From Galaxea fascicularis (Eukaryota; Cnidaria; Anthozoa; Scleractinia; Euphylliidae), in assembly GCA_948470475.1 (NCBI GenBank), contig OX419336.1, forward strand, positions 19,596,749-19,660,748: DNA of 64,000 bases, given 5' to 3'. This document shows, in pieces, positions 12,201 through 22,700 of the stretch. A program made the translations under genes and the position numbers. Within the stretch, counting starts at the first letter, position 1, and every line of letters begins with the position of its first letter. The notes below the pieces were generated by a model, which saw only the letters and a program-made list of their open reading frames with translations, ran no database searches and was not told the origin of the DNA.

Positions 12201-13444
12201 AACCTGTTTTCTGACAGTGAAGTGTTAGCTGTGTTATTTAAAACTCATCATTGTATCCATCAGTGTTAGTTTCCTGTTGCAGTCCCTTTCTGTGTAGTTG
12301 AGTGGGCGCATGGAAAATCTGAAATGTGAAGAAGCATTGTTGGCTTGCATTCTTGCGTTCTTCTTATTTTATATATATCATCCACACAGAAATGGACTGT
12401 TACCAGGCTACAAAAAAACTTCGGGTACATATACACCACTTGTATGTGTTTATAGTGCTACGCGGCACAACATTATATATATGTACCCTTACTTTCTCTT
12501 CGCCGCGATTCACCATCTTAATCGTCCCCGACTTTCTCTGTCCGACCTCGTAGCTTAGTCGGCAGAGCAATGGTAGATCTAAACCGGAGGTCGTGGGTTC
12601 GATTCCCACCGAGGTCATAAGAATTTTTTCTTTGCCTCGTGTGGTTCCCTGATACCCTTTACTAGGGCTAATGCCCAGTGGGTTTTTCATGGGTTTCTAC
12701 CAGCACTTTAATTTACACTGCAGAGTTAATTCTCTGTTCCACCACTTACAAAAAAACTTCGTTGTCTGTGTTTGCGTTGATCAAGACTTGATGAACTGTA
12801 CATATTGCACACACTACATTTTGAGGTCTGTTTCAGGCCAAAGCCAAGAATCTATCCATCTCTAGATCTTAGTCATTCATACTTGGAAAAAATCTTAAAG
12901 GAGTCGCTTGGCATGTAGACTCTATATAGCTTTCTGAGGCTTGCCAGCACTTGAAGGTTTAGGATATTCCCACCGCAACTTAGAGGAAATATCCCAGTTT
13001 TTTTATGGCTGGCACGAAAAATTAGCAAGCTACCTCAACAATTTATTTGTTGCTTTTTTACGTTTCTAAATAAATTCACTTTAGAGCCATTCTTTTCTGA
13101 CCAAAAAAACTGTCAACAGCAGCCGGTAAGAAAAGAAAAGAATTATTCTGGTCAAACCAAATTTTCTGAAGCCTGTCCTCAGCTGTTCATTGACCAAGAG
13201 CGGGGGGGGAGGGGAAAGGCGATTTATATGTTACTGTGAGCTTCATACTCCGGTAATTGTGTTCATGTTGTCCTGTTTTCAGGTTTCATTTCAAAGAGAC
13301 AGGGAAACTGGTGTCACAACAGTCAAGTACAGCATAGAAAAAAGGACGAATCTTAGCATAAATGGGGCACCTTGTGTCATTTTGAACGTGAATTTGGAAT
13401 GCAATGTTAAGGAAACACCTTGGTGTGATAACCCTGACTCCTAA
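6266..13444 (+). CDS. B4GALT7: Xylosylprotein beta-1,4-galactosyltransferase 7 (galactosyltransferase I)
   Basis: Six exons with consistent phases: 6266-6512, 7192-7387, 10108-10333, 11498-11581, 11998-12108 and 13283-13444. They give about 341 aa against 327 in human. Exon 1 encodes a short cytoplasmic tail and a membrane anchor ([20 protein letters not shown]), as expected for a type II Golgi enzyme. Exon 2 has [20 protein letters not shown]. Exon 3 has the metal-binding [10 protein letters not shown] and [10 protein letters not shown]. Exon 4 has [12 protein letters not shown], the acceptor/catalytic motif. Exon 6 ends in a conserved CNVKETPWC. The enzyme adds the first galactose to xylose in the glycosaminoglycan linker. 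An alternative exon 2 acceptor at 7176 is also in phase and would add five residues. The start is the first ATG; the frame above it has only TTG. Introns hold LINE, SINE and MITE insertions. Confidence 0.95.
6551..6597. repeat. Perfect palindrome, 23-bp arms, 1-nt spacer
   Basis: ACTGCTAACGATGTACGTAT plus TAA is followed by one A and the exact inverse. It begins 39 bp after the B4GALT7 exon 1 end. In RNA it would form a nearly loopless hairpin close to the 5' splice site. Confidence 0.9.
8444..8553. mobile_element. MITE with TTAA target duplication, copy 1
   Basis: 110 bp bounded by TTAACCCTTTCACTCCC and its inverse GGGAGTGAAAGGGTTAA. The TTAA at both ends is the duplication typical of piggyBac/Kolobok-type elements, which is inference from the target site only. 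Confidence 0.85.
8584..8693. mobile_element. MITE with TTAA target duplication, copy 2
   Basis: A second 110-bp copy in the same orientation, 30 bp after copy 1. It is about 90% identical by eye and again starts and ends in TTAA. Confidence 0.85.
9655..9727 (-). repeat. tRNA-like SINE head (minus strand)
   Basis: Read on the minus strand it shows an A box (TAGCTCAGTGGTTAGCGC) and a B box (GGTTTGTACCC) at tRNA spacing. The acceptor stem does not close well, so this is a tRNA-derived SINE promoter rather than a tRNA gene. It lies in B4GALT7 intron 2. Confidence 0.65.
9795..9871. repeat. Perfect palindrome, 37-bp arms, 3-nt spacer
   Basis: GTAAATGTGATTCAGACATG continuing ATAATGATTATTAATGA is followed by CCA and then the exact inverse. 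It lies in B4GALT7 intron 2 and is long enough to extrude as a cruciform. Confidence 0.9.
10530..10740 (+). repeat. Probable LINE 3' UTR tail in B4GALT7 intron 3
   Basis: An AT-rich stretch ends in AATAAAGTATTCTATCTATC, a CTAT-repeat tail of the kind that ends many invertebrate LINEs (compare 59518). There is no coding remnant. The rest of intron 3 to 11497 shows nothing recognisable. Confidence 0.45.
11648..11671. repeat. 24-bp perfect palindrome
   Basis: ATTCATAATCAG and its exact inverse with no spacer, in B4GALT7 intron 4. Confidence 0.8.
12544..12745 (+). mobile_element. tRNA-derived SINE in B4GALT7 intron 5
   Basis: The head 12544-12616 folds like a tRNA. A 7-bp acceptor stem GACCTCG/CGAGGTC is perfect, the A box is TAGCTTAGTCGGCAGAGC and the B box is GGTTCGATTCCC. 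The anticodon arm is distorted, with an over-long loop. A tRNA-unrelated body follows, reading AGGGCTAATGCCCAGTGGGT and CAGCACTTTAATTTACACTG. The body type matches a family I recognise from coral genomes. The antisense frame over this stretch is a common false gene call. Confidence 0.8.
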
Positions 13445-14593
13445 CAAAACTGATTCGTAGTCAGATATTGGAGAATGTTTCAGAGCTGCCTGTTCTGCTT
13501 GGTTTACGTTCGCCGGTGTGGTAAAGCACACTGAAGCACACAAGAAATCATGGGGAACTGGCATGAGATAAACATACGTACATACGTTGTCACCACGTTA
13601 GTAATAGGGGCCGTTTTGTTTGGAACATTATTATGCTGAACATTCTGGAAAAGGAATGCAATTAAAAATTCGATGTTGTATCTGTTGTTCAGCAATGCAA
13701 AGTATCCCAAAGCATTTGATGCTATTTGACGTTTTGGAAGATGAGCTTCAAGGTATTCCGATTTTTGAATATGCTTAATATGTCCCAAGAAAACGTGCCC
13801 TTAACTGAATGAATTTACAGTCCAAATCTCTTCGAGCAATAAAAATTATTTTTTTCTTTTCCTTGTGTTTGCTCTTAGTCTGCTGACTCGGTTAATGTTA
13901 GTCCTTTAATTTCTCTTTTAATATACTGCTCAATCAGACATAAAGGTTGTGAGGAAAAAAGCCGGAAGTGATCAACAAGTAACAAAAGTTATTGATTGTT
14001 CAACAAATTCTCCTTTCTCGTCATTACTATAGAATGTTCAAAAGAGGCAAAACAATAGGCACATGGATTATGTAGCTTGCTTTTCAAACTTTGATTTTTT
14101 GTGGAGACTAGAGTGTGGAAACTTCCTTGAGACATTCTGAAGTTGCGCGTTAAAGTACGCCCCAAGTGTTCTAGAAAAGTACGTTGACGTGACTTTAAAA
14201 AAACTGGAATGCAATGAAACTGATAAGAGGAGAGGAACTGACAGTAGTTTTCTATAATTATTACATATCCGTGTGCGTATTTAGAATTGTTTTCTCGATG
14301 CAGCCACATGTAGTGTAAATCGGACCAAATTGTCAGTCTAAAGGGACAGGATAGCGGATTAGTATGCATTTATGTGAAGAATATACACGACGTTCAACGA
14401 CTAATACCGACAATACACAAAATATTAGCGAAAAGGTCCTTTGAAATAGTCGCAAGGGATTCAAATCGTGTCGCACGAACGTCTTGTGCATCAAAACCAG
14501 TCAAATAGCAACGTAATGTTCTTTCGTGGGTGCAGCCTCAACCGGATAACCTGGGGATTTAAAATTACCATAATGGTAAGTTTTGAATTACCA

Positions 14594-14847
14594 GGGGCGC
14601 TTTCCATTTACACGGAAAACCCGGAAATTCTGGTTGGAAAATCAAATGGGACATACCATTTCATTTGGAACGTTTCAGATAAAACGGACCATCGGCTTAA
14701 AATGCACTTTTTCTGTTATTTCGTAGCTTCCCAACTGATACAAGTACATTTTGTGGCTTACCCATTTTGTATTTGAACAAGCTGCAGCATTGAACATTTC
14801 AACCTAAACTTTCCACCCGGATGGAACCTGTAAATGGAAAGCGCCCC
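14594..14847. mobile_element. MITE with 18-bp terminal inverted repeats
   Basis: Begins GGGGCGCTTTCCATTTAC and ends with the exact inverse. A looser second block (GGTTCC/GGAAAC region) extends the pairing. Noncoding, 254 bp. The target duplication is unclear. Confidence 0.8.
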
Positions 14848-15279
14848 AGTTTACTCTTGTTTGCTCGGAAAGTCAGCGCGGATACAGAATTCCATGAGTT
14901 GACGAAGGCCTCGAATTCTAAATGCTAAATTTTGCTTCTTTAAACGCTAATAACTTTGAATGAAACTTGAAATCAAAAAGTCGGAGTTAAAAATATGACA
15001 CAAAAGAGGTTTTGAGCGATCACTGAATGGTAAAATCAACTTTGTGTTCTTTGTGTTTCTCTTGGACACAAAACCACGTTTTACAAAACCTTAGCATTGC
15101 CGTAAATTGCAATCCATTCAGTAAAAAATTCCTTATGCACTTCAATTATTCCCCAATATCTCTGTTACGTTCCAGCGGAATCGGCTTTTAAATGTTTATG
15201 ATAAATGTTTCTGATATACAGTTTGTAAAAATAGCACCTCTACCAAAATGATTTTTGCCTTAGAAATATATTAATGCAA

Positions 15280-15459
15280 GGGCGGATCTAGGGGGAAGGT
15301 GCAGGGGGGCGCACCTCCCCCCCCCGTCCTGAGATGACCTGCGGCTTTCTAATACAACTGATATTCTGCAAAAAAAAAACTATGTCATCCGATCACCAGT
15401 CAGTTACGCCATTCCTTAGTGGTGCACTCCCTCCTAAAAAAATCCTTGATCCGCCCCTG
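15280..15459. repeat. MITE-like repeat with GGGCGGATC ends
   Basis: The left end AGGGCGGATCTAGG pairs with the right end TTGATCCGCCCCT. The interior has a C-rich run. Noncoding, about 180 bp. Confidence 0.55.
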
Positions 15460-15677
15460 TAATGGCCATGTATCCCCCGTAACCTTAAACTTTAATAATA
15501 CTTTCCGCACTACATTTCAGCGTGACTGGGCATGTTTTGGGCTCACATGTTCTGAAAGTTAGGGCTATTGTAGGAAAAAAAAAGAGAATCAAAACTGTGT
15601 GAAGAGTGCGTTTTTAGAGTTGTGCTTTTGCTAAATTACCATACAGAGGAAATGCTCTTGTACTCTTTCTTGTTCCA

Positions 15678-16854
15678 TACCATCGTTTTCATCTAAGCGT
15701 GGACACGTGACAGAAAACCATGCTCTAATTTGGTGCAAACATGACATGCTTGGTAACCAAACATTTAAAGTTTTACAGGCGGAGGAGACTGGAAAGGGTT
15801 TTTAGCTGCACGCGCGCGCGCAATCTACACCCGCCACAACTAAGATGCACTCGTCAGCTGAATGAATCAAAATCAAGCACACCGGAAGTTAAATACTACG
15901 TAAAATCGCGAGAACCGGAAATAAAATCTGCGGAAAACATTTGTTTTTAGCTCGAAATTTTGCTCGGTGACCTATCTTGATTTTTTGCATGCACGTACCA
16001 TTCACGATGATACTTCAAATATAAAAGTTTCGAGGAAAATTATCTAGTAGAATTTTCTGTAAGCCATCAAACGCATTTTTTTTAATATACCAAATGCTAC
16101 TAGATAATTTTTTTTTCATACTGCCTGAAAAGTTAAAAAATTCAGGGGGCTTTCCAACAAACAAATAAAAACGGTAGGTCACCGAATTAGTTTTTCAGGT
16201 AATTTACAAAAACTGACATTTAGAGGACCTTTTGTGTGGACGTAGGACGTTGCCATGGTAACTAATATAGTCCAACAATAGAGTTCCAAGGAGACATATA
16301 GTTTGCCTACACCATTAAATATCCTTCTTTTTTCATCGTTTCGCAAACACTACATCAACGAAAAACCCTTTCGAGCCTCCTTAAGCAAACTTTCGCGTCA
16401 AAGTTTGAAAGTTTTCAAATCTATTGATATGTTTTCGATAAACAAACACGGCCAAAACTTCAAATCAGGTATTCCTTTGTCCAAGGATTTCAGAAATGAG
16501 GTGATTCAGATGGCGGCTACGCATCCAATAAGTGAAACATGTGAAAGGTATCGTATAAACCGTTCAACTGTACACAAGTACACCACTTCTAAGTTTTGGA
16601 AATCCTGTTCACGCCAATACTTAAACGATACACTTGATGAGAGCCCACATTTAAGAAAAGCGAAAGCATACTTAAACAGGTCTGGATCAATTCCTTCGGA
16701 TAAGTCTTCGATATCTATTCTTTCTGCCATTTTGGTAAAACGTGCTCCAACACCCTTCAAACTTCAAATGTTTGGTTACCAAGTATGTCATGTTTGCATC
16801 CAATTGGAACATGTTATTCTGCCACGTGTCCACGCTTAGATGAAAACGACGGTA
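15678..16854. mobile_element. DNA transposon with about 95-bp terminal inverted repeats
   Basis: 15680-15775 and 16762-16852 are inverted copies at roughly 85-90% identity. Outer words are TCGTTTTCATCTAAGCGTGG, then GCAAACATGAC and TTGGTAACCAAACATTT. TA dinucleotides flank both ends. The right half contains an open frame with a helix-turn-helix (see the frame at 16429). A smaller inverted pair around 15970/16175 (GGTGACCTA) lies inside. Length is about 1.18 kb. Confidence 0.75.
16429..16839 (+). CDS. Helix-turn-helix protein inside the long-TIR transposon (136 aa)
   Basis: An open frame from ATG gives MFSINKHGQNFKSGIPLSKD and then FRNEVIQMAATHPISETCER followed by YRINRSTVHKY. This resembles the paired-type helix-turn-helix at the N-terminus of Tc1/mariner-like transposases and PAX proteins, with the G-x-PLS-x-D start, a central hydrophobic helix and an INRSTVHKY recognition helix. 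No DDE/D catalytic domain follows. The C-terminal part reads into the right terminal repeat. It is probably a truncated transposase or a free-standing DNA-binding domain that could bind the element's own ends. Codon quality is modest and expression is unproven. Confidence 0.5.
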   Translation: MFSINKHGQNFKSGIPLSKDFRNEVIQMAATHPISETCERYRINRSTVHKYTTSKFWKSCSRQYLNDTLDESPHLRKAKAYLNRSGSIPSDKSSISILSAILVKRAPTPFKLQMFGYQVCHVCIQLEHVILPRVHA

Positions 16855-17449
16855 TTTCCCTCGTGCAAACTACGGCTATCCAATCCACCCACCCAGCGTA
16901 ATGATGAACAAAACTTGTTGTTATCAGCTTCTCAGAGGGTAGATCACAAGAAATATTTTTTTATGAAATTTAGGAGAGAGTTGAAAACACTGATCCCCGG
17001 TCCGCGGATTACCCGACTGACCCCACTCCGCGGACTACCCTACGGAGCACCCCTACGGACTTCCCTAAATAATCAACCAAATTTACTTTTACGGAGGAAA
17101 GAGATACAACAAACCTACCGACACTGCCTACGGATTAAAAAACAGCCGAAATCTTGCTTTTTGAAGTTTTCTTTTCAGTCTCTCCCCATTCCTTATCGGC
17201 CACCATCCAGCACGCTGTTCGATGTTGGCTGATCAGTAAGTGTTACCGGAATATTTTTTTAAATGGTTTTAATATGTCGCAACTGTTTGTCATCGACATT
17301 AGTATTTGCTCAAACGCAACTCTTTTAAACCTTCCTTACTTACTTGCGAACTCGATATCATCGAGACGTCCTGGGCACGAAGTTAGGTTGTAATGCACCT
17401 TTGTATTGAAATCCGGAAACCGATATCTAAGCCTTTTCTCGTGGTAACC

Positions 17450-17685
17450 TGGGGCCCGTTTCTCGAAACTTCCGAAAACTTTTCGGGCCCGAAAAGCCAT
17501 TTGTAAAATTGCGATCCGCTTATTCTAAAAAGTTGATCTTTTATTATGATTTCAAGATGAGAAAGGGCAAATTTGTTGCAAAATTTCATCCCTGGAAATT
17601 GTCTTCGTTTTTAAGATACGAAGGAAATTATGGCACCCGAAATGCTCCTGAAAAGTTTCGGGAGTTTCGAGAAACACACGCCTGG
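17450..17685. mobile_element. MITE with GTTTCTCGAAAC ends
   Basis: The left end GGCCCGTTTCTCGAAACTTC continues CGAAAACTTTTCGG. The right end on the other strand reads GTGTTTCTCGAAACTCCCG and continues AAACTTTTCAGG. About 236 bp, noncoding. Upstream, 16900-17450 shows only GC-richer words around CCGCGGA and no gene. Confidence 0.7.
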
Positions 17686-17747
17686 TATAGGCCGCCTGAC
17701 TCTTCAGTTGAGATCTTTACTTATTTCGAATCGCTCATTGGTTAAAT

Positions 17748-19430
17748 TGACGCCGAGAATGTTGAGTTCTATCTTATGGGCGATCTGAATTGCAATTTAG
17801 CTGCTCCTCCATTGGACCATAACACAAATCTACTCTCTGGAATCGCTGATGTTTACAGCCTGCAGTAGCTCATTACTGATCCCACCCGTTGTACTGAATC
17901 ATCTTCAACTTTAATTGCTCTCATTTTTACTAACCGTCCTGATAGGATTGTATGTTCTGGAGTGTCTCATATAGGCGTAAGTGATCACAGCCTTATTTAT
18001 GCTTATCGTAAGCTTTCTACTGATTCACCCTTAAGGGGGCATACCACAGTTACCAGTAGAAAATTTAAGAATTTTAATTCATCCAATTTTCGTAGCGATA
18101 TAGCGCATCAAAATTGGCAGATCATAGGTAATTATGATAATCCAAATGATATGTGGAAATTAAGCTTGGAAAAAACTATTCCTTCTTTGTGTCGACAAGT
18201 ATGCCTCCTTACGTAATAAACGTGTTCGCCTTTGCAAATCACCTTGGATTAGTTCGCAACTTAAAAAGCGTTTGCATGCAAGAGATATTCTCAAGTTAAA
18301 AGCAACTCGTTCTGGTGATGCGGACGACTGGCGTAATTTCAAAAAACTTCGCAATACGGTAAACAATGAAATTAAACGTGCGAAAGAATTTCATTATAAG
18401 CATGCCCTCAATGAGCACCAAGGTGATCCAGGTAACACCTGGCGAATTGTCAATGAGCTTATGTCAAGGAAATCACACAATTCTGTCATAAACGAAATTA
18501 AGCTCTCCTGTGGCAGTTCTATTTATTATTCTCATGAGCTGTCAAACGCCTTTTATGATCATTTTTCTTCCATTGGGCCTAAGTTAGCAAATAATATTCA
18601 TGCCAATGAAGACAATCCTTCGCATTTGGATTATTTAGCTTAGACTGGTCACTGCATATTCGAACTAAAACCAACTAGCGTCCCCAAAGTTCTTTTGCTT
18701 TTATTAAGATTATGTAAATTAAAATCTACTGGTTTGGACAAAATATCTGCAAAACTCTTGAGCGAATTGGCCGATTTAATAGCCGAATCACTCTGTACTA
18801 TCTTTAATCAATCTATTGTTTCTGGAATTTTCCCTGATGAATGGAAACTTTCGAAAGTTGTCCCCTTGTTCAAACAGGGTAATCGTTCAGATCTAAATAA
18901 TTACCGCCCAATTTCAGTTATTCCAGTTGTAGCTTAAGTCTTTGAGAGAATCATTTATGATCAACTCTATAATCATCTTACTCTACATAAACTCATTTCA
19001 AGACACCAATCGAGATTTCGACCTCTTCATTCTACTGTCACTGCATTACTTGAAGCTACTGATAACTGGGCTTACAACATTGACCAAGGTAATGTAAACA
19101 AAGTCGTTTTCTTGGATTTAAAGAAAGCCTTTGACACCGTCGATCACGATATTCTTTTGTCTAAACTTATGAAATATGGTATGCATGGCCCTTCATACGA
19201 TTGGTTTAGATCTTACTTGGACTGCCGCAAACAACGATGTTCTATAAATGGTTCTCTCTCTAGGGACCATTTTCTTACTTGTGGTATACCTCAAGGTACA
19301 ATTCTGGGTCCACTCCTCTTTATAACATATATCAACGACTTACCTAACTATCTATCAAATTCTGAACCTCGATTGTATGTTGATGACACTCCAAGACTTT
19401 CAATGGTACGATCACGCCCACAAAAAGGAA
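17748..19430 (+). pseudogene. LINE ORF2 remnant (endonuclease and reverse transcriptase)
   Basis: Remnants follow in the correct order across frames. Endonuclease pieces are EFYLMGDLNCN and the GVSDHSLIYAY motif. A linker holds KKLRNTVNNEIKRAKEFHYK. Reverse-transcriptase pieces are KVVPLFKQGNRSDLNNYRPI, DLKKAFDTVDHDIL, GIPQGTILGPLLFITYINDL and LYVDDT. In-frame stops (for example near 17868 and 18642) and frame changes show it is dead. It stops just after the catalytic YVDD box, so thumb, C-terminus and tail are missing. It is CR1/jockey-like by motif. It lies between B4GALT7 and SERGEF. Confidence 0.9.
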
Positions 19431-19792
19431 ATTAGGAGACTCACGAAAGAAGGTGAAGAAGGTTCATTTAATTTCCAAAATGTCTATCAGCAAATCAAGA
19501 CACATGTTATGTTCGCCTCAATTTCTACCAACTTTCGGTCTGCATAGAACTGCGCGGCCAATAGGGTGGGGGCAGGGAGAGGGGTGCTTCACCTCCCTCT
19601 CATCGGTGTTATCAGAACGTCCTCTCGCTAGCTAGCAATTACAGCCTAAGATTAACCACCTATACGTCATAACCTCTATCTGAATGTAAAATCTGTTGCC
19701 AGGCTGGATACCTGTTAAAGAAGGACACATTTTGACATCTAACACAGAGGGATGGCTTTCGTTTGAGCCAGCGATCACTGGAGAAAGTCAAA

Positions 19793-22700
19793 ATGGCGGA
19801 CAATAAAGAAGCAAAACTCGAGCAAATGCAACTATTTTCGTGGGTTAGTTGTTATCAGCCTGTGGAGACTTCTACCTCAATATGCTGTAGCTTTTACATG
19901 TTAAAATATCTGCAATTCTATCGTGCATTTTAAGGGAGCAAATAGCCATGGCCAACTGTGCTTAGGTCACAAAGAAGATGTGTTGCTTCCCAAAAACTGC
20001 AGTGAGAGTGATCTTCCAGAAAATGTGGTAATAAGCTCCGTTACTGGCGGTGGAGGACATACAGCTGTTATCACAGGTTTGATGAATCCATTATCGATAT
20101 AAAAGTGTGCAATTTGTGTATTAGTTGTAAACGGGTGGTTTTTGGCATTAATTTTTTGTTAACTCGTCAGACCTCACTTGTACAGACAGTGCATCAAAAA
20201 CAGGCTTACTGTAATTTGCTAACCAAAATGAAACGAAATGAAAATCTGTAAATTGCTAAATGAACTCAAAATTTGTATTTTACAAAATGAAAATATGTAA
20301 TTTGCGAAATGAAAAACTATTTTGCAAAATGAAAATCTTGCGAAACGAAACGAAATGTAATAAAAATCTGTAAATTGGGAATTGAACTCAAAATCTGGAG
20401 AGATTCCAAGTTTCAATGACAGACTGACTGCAGATTTTATTGAATAAGTGCCGAAGGTGTGAGCCCTCTAGTGAGTCCCAGAAAAAATTTTAAATCTGAG
20501 TTCTCTTAAAAAGACTTTCCTTGCATTCGGAGGTCATTAATGACACATTTTACTGATGTTTCAGTGACAAATTTTATGATAAGAAATGGTTCCAAATATG
20601 AACTATTTCGAACACAACATAAGAACACAAAATCTAAAAAAAACAATCCATGCAAAGTGATAATACTGAGGCATTTCAGGTCAGACATTAGCAAGAGAAA
20701 GGACTACTGACTTGCCACTTGCCAAGACTTTGACCACATCGCCTCTTTGAACTTGGTTGACCACAGCTGACCTTGAAAGATAGCCTATTACGATGCAGCA
20801 GATATTCAGCAAATTCACTGTTCACTTGGTATTTTTGCCATACCCTGTCCCTGCATGAGCTGTAAACTGAATCTTATAGTTGTACATGTAGCTGTGGCAT
20901 CGCTCTGTCAAAAAGTTCCAATGGATTTCAAAATTGGTTTCCTCCACACTACAAAGCAAAGTATTTTGTAAAAATATGTTCATAAAATATACATGATATC
21001 TGTTTATCTGTTCAGGTGACTAAAATTGAGATGGATTACTTGAGATCTTTCTTGCCATTGCAGTGGCTTGAGATTTTCTTGGTCCACAAAATTTTAGTAT
21101 GGCCATGTTACATTGTGCAAAGTGACAAAGGGTCTTTAAGGGAAACCACATAAATTTTAAGGTTAATTGTATTCACTTGATTCTTTGCGTCCTGTTTCAG
21201 AAGCTCAAGATCTATTGATGGGTGGTTGGAACAGCAAAGGACAGCTGGGCCTGGGTGATACTGAAGACCGAGTGGTGCTGTGTCATGTTCAAGGACTTGT
21301 CAATGTAAAACAAGTGTCTTGTGGATGGAGCCACACTTTGGCTACCACTGGTAACCTTTTAAAAAACTAATGAGTTAGGCAGCGTACAAGTGTCTCCTTG
21401 AGCATAACTTGAGTACTTTAAAAGTTTATGTTCTTATTAAAGTTGACGGTGAATACAAGCAGCACATTAAAATGTACCCAGCTTGAATTAAGTTACAGTG
21501 GAACTCCGCCATACAATAACCCTCTCAATATGACCACTTTTTTGTGGCCTGGACTGCAAAGCCCACTTATTTTCTCATTTGAAAACCCTGTTAATCCAAC
21601 CACCCTGTTAATGCGACCAAATTTCCATGGCCTGACAGTCGTCATACATGTACCGGTATTAATGGGCGGTTCCACTGTATGTGCAAATAGGGTAGATTCT
21701 TCAGGGGAAAGTAGACATAATTATTAAAACCTATATTAGCTTTGAGGCCAATTTCTGCATTTTATCCACAATATTCTGTATTTTTTTGTATCTCACATGT
21801 ATCTCTATTTGCGCTGTTCAGATGCTGGTCTTTATGTATGGGGCTCTAATGAATTTGGACAGTTGGGCACAGGAAAACTAAGTGGTTACATCACAAGGCC
21901 AACTTTATGTCGGGTATATTCTGTATTAGAATTTTTTCAATGTATTTTTTATATTGGTCAGACTGTAAACACATTAATTTTAGAAAAAGGTAGGCTCGAC
22001 AAATGAAAACATTTGATAAATAACTGCAAGGTTGATGGGGAACTTTGACAGCAACTTCTGTAGAATTGACCAGAATAAAACATACTTATAATAATTCAAA
22101 AAGTGCTCAGGTGCTCAACAGGTAAAAGAAAGTTGACGGCTCAATTCAATCTTTGCAAGATCAAAACTTGGTTCAATCAAAACTTGATTTGGGATCACCT
22201 AATGGAAACATACTCAATTATTCAGACTTATATTTGAAGAAGCTGATTAGGTATCAGCAACCAGCCAAAAGTTGTTCTCCCAGGTCTAATTTAGGCATAA
22301 TTTGTAATTATTTTTTTTTTTGGTAATATTTATGTGAGTGAAAAATGATTTGGGTCAATTAGATACAGTTGTAAAAGTTCATGATGAAAATTTGCATACC
22401 CATAGTGTTAGGGCTGGGTAACACAACCTCTCATCCATTTTAACATGGGTTTTTGGTTAGCATCCCCCCCCTCCTGCCCCCTCCCTTAGAAAATTTAAAT
22501 TTTAGCTCCATACTTATTTTTCAAACATTTTGTGTTTGCAACACCCCTCCCCCTTGGAATTTCCTTGGAACTTCTGTGGGGGAGGTATGGATTTTTTCTG
22601 TAACTGTACAATCAAAAAATATTTACCATGATAAAAAACAGACTTGTGCCTCCAGTGTCTTTGCAAGAGAAATAGCAAATTGAATGTTTGTGTCAACATG

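Larger units (their letters stand above)
13445..15677. other. Intergenic region after B4GALT7
   Basis: No convincing coding sequence on either strand. Besides the MITE-like elements listed separately (14594 and 15280) the stretch is plain AT-rich DNA. Short frames here lack codon structure or homology. Confidence 0.5.

Noticed and set aside
12544..12616. Possible functional tRNA gene
   Set aside because: The acceptor and T arms are good, but the anticodon arm does not form a 5-bp stem with a 7-nt loop, and a SINE body follows.
12400..12690. Antisense frame containing [20 protein letters not shown]
   Set aside because: It is the reverse complement of the tRNA-derived SINE head, a recurrent false prediction in genomes with this SINE.
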